Part shown: positions 5,739 through 6,961 of the stretch, piece by piece
How positions within the stretch are numbered: position 1 is the stretch's first letter
How the letters are laid out: every line of letters begins with the position of its first letter
NCBI GenBank assembly: GCA_023141985.1
Contig: JAGLKH010000193.1
Coordinates: 1 to 6,961, forward strand
DNA from: Flavobacteriaceae bacterium
GTDB lineage: Bacteria; Bacteroidota; Bacteroidia; Flavobacteriales; Flavobacteriaceae
Direction of reading: 5' to 3'
DNA length: 6,961 bases
Notes under the pieces: generated by a model
Database searches by the model: none
What the model saw: the letters and a program-made list of their open reading frames with translations, nothing else
What the model was told of the DNA's origin: nothing
Made by a program: the position numbers and the translations under genes

Positions 5739-5876
5739 GTCATTGGGAATATTACCGAGAAACAAAATATTTTTTGTTTCGAAGGTAGCAGCATAGCTGT
5801 GAAGCAATCTGTTAAATTTAAGTTATTAATTAACAGATTACCTCGTCACGCCAAAGGCGTGACGAGGTAATGACGG
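5739..5876. repeat. REP-like multi-stem palindromic element
   Basis: This non-coding element follows the three-gene redox operon. Its ends are a short inverted pair, GTCATT (5739-5744) and AATGAC (5869-5874). Inside are four stems: GAAACAAAA 5759-5767 with 5772-5780, extended by TACC/GGTA; CAGC 5789-5792 with GCTG 5796-5799; AATCTGTTAA 5806-5815 with TTAACAGATT 5830-5839; and a perfect 16-bp stem 5837-5852 with 5856-5871 around an AAA loop. The last stem is G+C-rich, unlike its surroundings. The words GTCATT, GAAGCAATCT, CGTCACGCC and AATGAC are those I recall from dispersed palindromic repeats in many Bacteroidota genomes. It may act in the 3' end of the transcript, be a REP-like mobile element, or both. 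The structure is certain; dispersal elsewhere in this genome cannot be seen here. Confidence 0.7.
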
Positions 5877-5882
5877 TTAAGA

Positions 5883-5912
5883 AGGGCTTTTTTTAAAGCT
5901 TTTTTTATTTTT
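5883..5912 (+). terminator. Intrinsic terminator of the peroxiredoxin operon
   Basis: AGGGCTTT (5883-5890) pairs with AAAGCTTT (5895-5902) around a TTTT loop, with two G-U pairs, followed by TTTTATTTTT. It comes seven bases after the REP-like element and 86 bases before the thiol peroxidase start, so it should end the upstream three-gene transcript. Confidence 0.75.
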
Positions 5913-5965
5913 CGAATCTTGAAATATTTTTCAAAAAAACATAACCAAAAAATACTAAATATACT

Positions 5966-5973
5966 TACTTTTA
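5966..5973 (+). promoter_or_regulatory. Possible -7 element for the thiol peroxidase gene
   Basis: TACTTTTA is one base off the TAnnTTTG consensus and lies 24 bases before the ATG. No TTG is found at the expected distance upstream. A promoter is expected here because a terminator precedes it, but this is only the best candidate. Confidence 0.3.
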
Positions 5974-5997
5974 AGCATCAAATTAAAACATAAAAAA

Positions 5998-6498
5998 ATG
6001 GCAACAGTAACATTAAAAGGAAACCCAATACACACTTTAGGTAATTTACCGGAAATAGGTAGTATGGCTCCTAATTTTAGATTAGCAACAGTTAGTTTAT
6101 CTAATAAAACTTTAGAAGATTATAAAGGACAAAAATTGGTGTTAAACGTTTTTCATAGCTTAGATACTGGTACTTGTGCGGCATCTGTGAGAGAGTTTAA
6201 TAAAGTTGTAACAGATCTAGAAAACACTACAGTACTTTGTATTTCAAAAGACCTTCCTTTCGCAATGTCAAGATTTTGTACTGCCGAAGGCATAGAAAAT
6301 GTAGAAATGCTTTCTGATTTTAGAGATGGTCAGTTTGGAAAAGATTATAATTTATTATTTACAGATGGTCCTGTAGAAGGACTTTTATCCAGATGCATCA
6401 TTATTTTAGATGAAAAAGGTAAAGTATTATATTCTGAACAAGTGCAAGAAGTTGTTGAAGAACCAAATTATAAAGCAGCTTTAGAGGCATTAACATAA
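5998..6498 (+). CDS. tpx: Thiol peroxidase (atypical 2-Cys peroxiredoxin, Tpx)
   Basis: A 166-residue Tpx-type peroxiredoxin of normal family length. The family signature SLDTGTCAASVREFN places the peroxidatic cysteine at C60, with T57 in the TxxC motif, and the resolving cysteine at C94 in FAMSRFC; these correspond to C61 and C95 of E. coli Tpx and would form an intramolecular disulfide. R132 in LLSRCIIILD is the conserved active-site arginine. Two extra cysteines, C81 and C133, are not known to be catalytic. Tpx enzymes in Gram-negatives prefer alkyl and lipid hydroperoxides and are reduced by thioredoxin, so the thioredoxin encoded 0.5 kb upstream is a possible partner. It has its own transcription unit after the upstream terminator and is followed by the lipid kinase gene with a one-base stop/start overlap. 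The start has no Shine-Dalgarno, but the N-terminus MATVTLKGNPIHTLG is typical. Confidence 0.97.
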   Translation: MATVTLKGNPIHTLGNLPEIGSMAPNFRLATVSLSNKTLEDYKGQKLVLNVFHSLDTGTCAASVREFNKVVTDLENTTVLCISKDLPFAMSRFCTAEGIENVEMLSDFRDGQFGKDYNLLFTDGPVEGLLSRCIIILDEKGKVLYSEQVQEVVEEPNYKAALEALT

Positions 6499-6866
6499 TG
6501 AATAAACTAAGCAACTTTATAACTAACCGACTTAAAAGTATTGGTTATGCTTTTAAAGGTGCTTTCCTACTTTTAAAAACTGAAGCAAGTATAAAAATTC
6601 AATTTTTTATAGCATTAATAGTGACATTTGCAGGTTTTTATTACAACATTTCTACAACGGAATGGATTATTCAAATATTAGCCATTGGTTTAATAATAAG
6701 TATTGAAGGATTAAATACTGCCATTGAAGAAATTGCAGACTTTATTCATCCGGAGCAGCACAAAAAAATTGGACTCATTAAAGATTTTGCAGCTGGAGCC
6801 GTTTTCATTTTTGCTATTGCAGCAATTATTGCGGGCTTTATAATTTATTTTCCAAAGATTTTTTAA
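6498..6866 (+). CDS. DgkA-type membrane lipid kinase (diacylglycerol or undecaprenol kinase)
   Basis: A 122-residue inner-membrane protein of the small prokaryotic diacylglycerol kinase family, close to the usual 120-130 residues. An N-terminal amphipathic stretch is followed by three membrane helices at about 34-50, 55-72 and 97-117. The active-site residues match E. coli DgkA with an offset of one: E29, E70, N73, E77, D81, K95 and D96, within EGLNTAIEEIAD and KDFAAGAV. The family forms trimers that phosphorylate a membrane lipid with ATP; E. coli DgkA uses diacylglycerol, whereas Gram-positive members use undecaprenol. Which applies here cannot be decided from sequence. Its ATG shares one base with the tpx stop codon (TAATG), so the two are co-transcribed and probably translationally coupled. 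A hairpin 31 bases after the stop lies on the wrong strand to be a clear terminator for it. Confidence 0.95.
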   Translation: MNKLSNFITNRLKSIGYAFKGAFLLLKTEASIKIQFFIALIVTFAGFYYNISTTEWIIQILAIGLIISIEGLNTAIEEIADFIHPEQHKKIGLIKDFAAGAVFIFAIAAIIAGFIIYFPKIF

Positions 6867-6889
6867 ATACAGATACATTTAGGAGAACG

Positions 6890-6917
6890 AAAAACAGATC
6901 TCGCTCTTCAGCGAGAT
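6890..6917 (-). terminator. Minus-strand intrinsic terminator at the right edge
   Basis: ATCTCGCT (6898-6905) pairs perfectly with AGCGAGAT (6910-6917) around a four-base loop. Read on the minus strand the stem is followed by CTG and five T residues; on the plus strand no T-run follows directly. It therefore most likely ends a convergent gene entering from the right, although it may also stop dgkA transcription inefficiently. Confidence 0.6.
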
Positions 6918-6961
6918 TAACTCAATGAACTCATCTTGACTTTTTATATTCCCTAAAAAAT

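Noticed and set aside
5837..5871. The perfect 16-bp stem as the operon terminator
   Set aside because: It is followed by GACGGTTAAGAAGG and not a T-run. The following hairpin at 5883-5902 has the proper T-run, so the large stem is treated as part of the REP-like element.
5739..5876. CRISPR array or tRNA in the intergenic region
   Set aside because: There are no regularly spaced direct repeats, and no cloverleaf with T-loop or acceptor features. The pairing consists of separate hairpins.

Overview
The window is AT-rich DNA from a bacterium of the phylum Bacteroidota, most likely a member of the Flavobacteriaceae. The evidence is the protein set, promoter-like TTG / TAnnTTTG elements, start codons that mostly lack a Shine-Dalgarno sequence, and a structured intergenic repeat of the GTCATT...GAAGCAATCT...AATGAC type. 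Genus cannot be told from the sequence. Nine complete protein genes are present. I see no RNA gene, CRISPR array, insertion sequence or prophage.

Left part (1-1274, minus strand): a CPBP-family membrane protein (putative intramembrane protease) lies downstream of an Lrp/AsnC-family regulator. The 134-base gap between them holds short direct repeats and no convincing terminator. A very AT-rich intergenic region (1275-1541) with two clear inverted repeats and one promoter-like pair separates the regulator from the divergent genes.

Centre (1542-4354, plus strand): a Cys/Met-metabolism PLP enzyme resembling methionine gamma-lyase, a strong intrinsic terminator, then an NhaC-family sodium-coupled transporter. 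An Lrp-type regulator divergent from a methionine gamma-lyase matches the mdeR-mdeA arrangement known from Pseudomonas putida. The transporter next door could bring in methionine or a related amino acid, as proposed for the MetT branch of NhaC. I infer a small sulfur-amino-acid uptake and breakdown module. The enzyme has Gly where characterised methionine gamma-lyases have their signature Cys, so its substrate is uncertain.

Right part (4497-6866, plus strand): a peroxide-defence block. A typical 2-Cys peroxiredoxin, a short thioredoxin with a CGNC active site, and a small acidic DUF6952-like protein form a tight operon (13-base gap, then a 20-base overlap) that ends at an intrinsic terminator. 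A multi-stem REP-like element of about 140 bases lies just before that terminator. Next come an atypical 2-Cys thiol peroxidase (Tpx) and a DgkA-type lipid kinase, which overlap by one base. The right edge holds a hairpin whose T-run lies on the minus strand, suggesting a convergent gene ends just outside or at the edge of the window.

No wholly new system is obvious. The items most worth a second look are the methionine-lyase variant with its regulator and NhaC transporter, the peroxiredoxin / CGNC-thioredoxin / acidic-protein operon, and the structured repeat.
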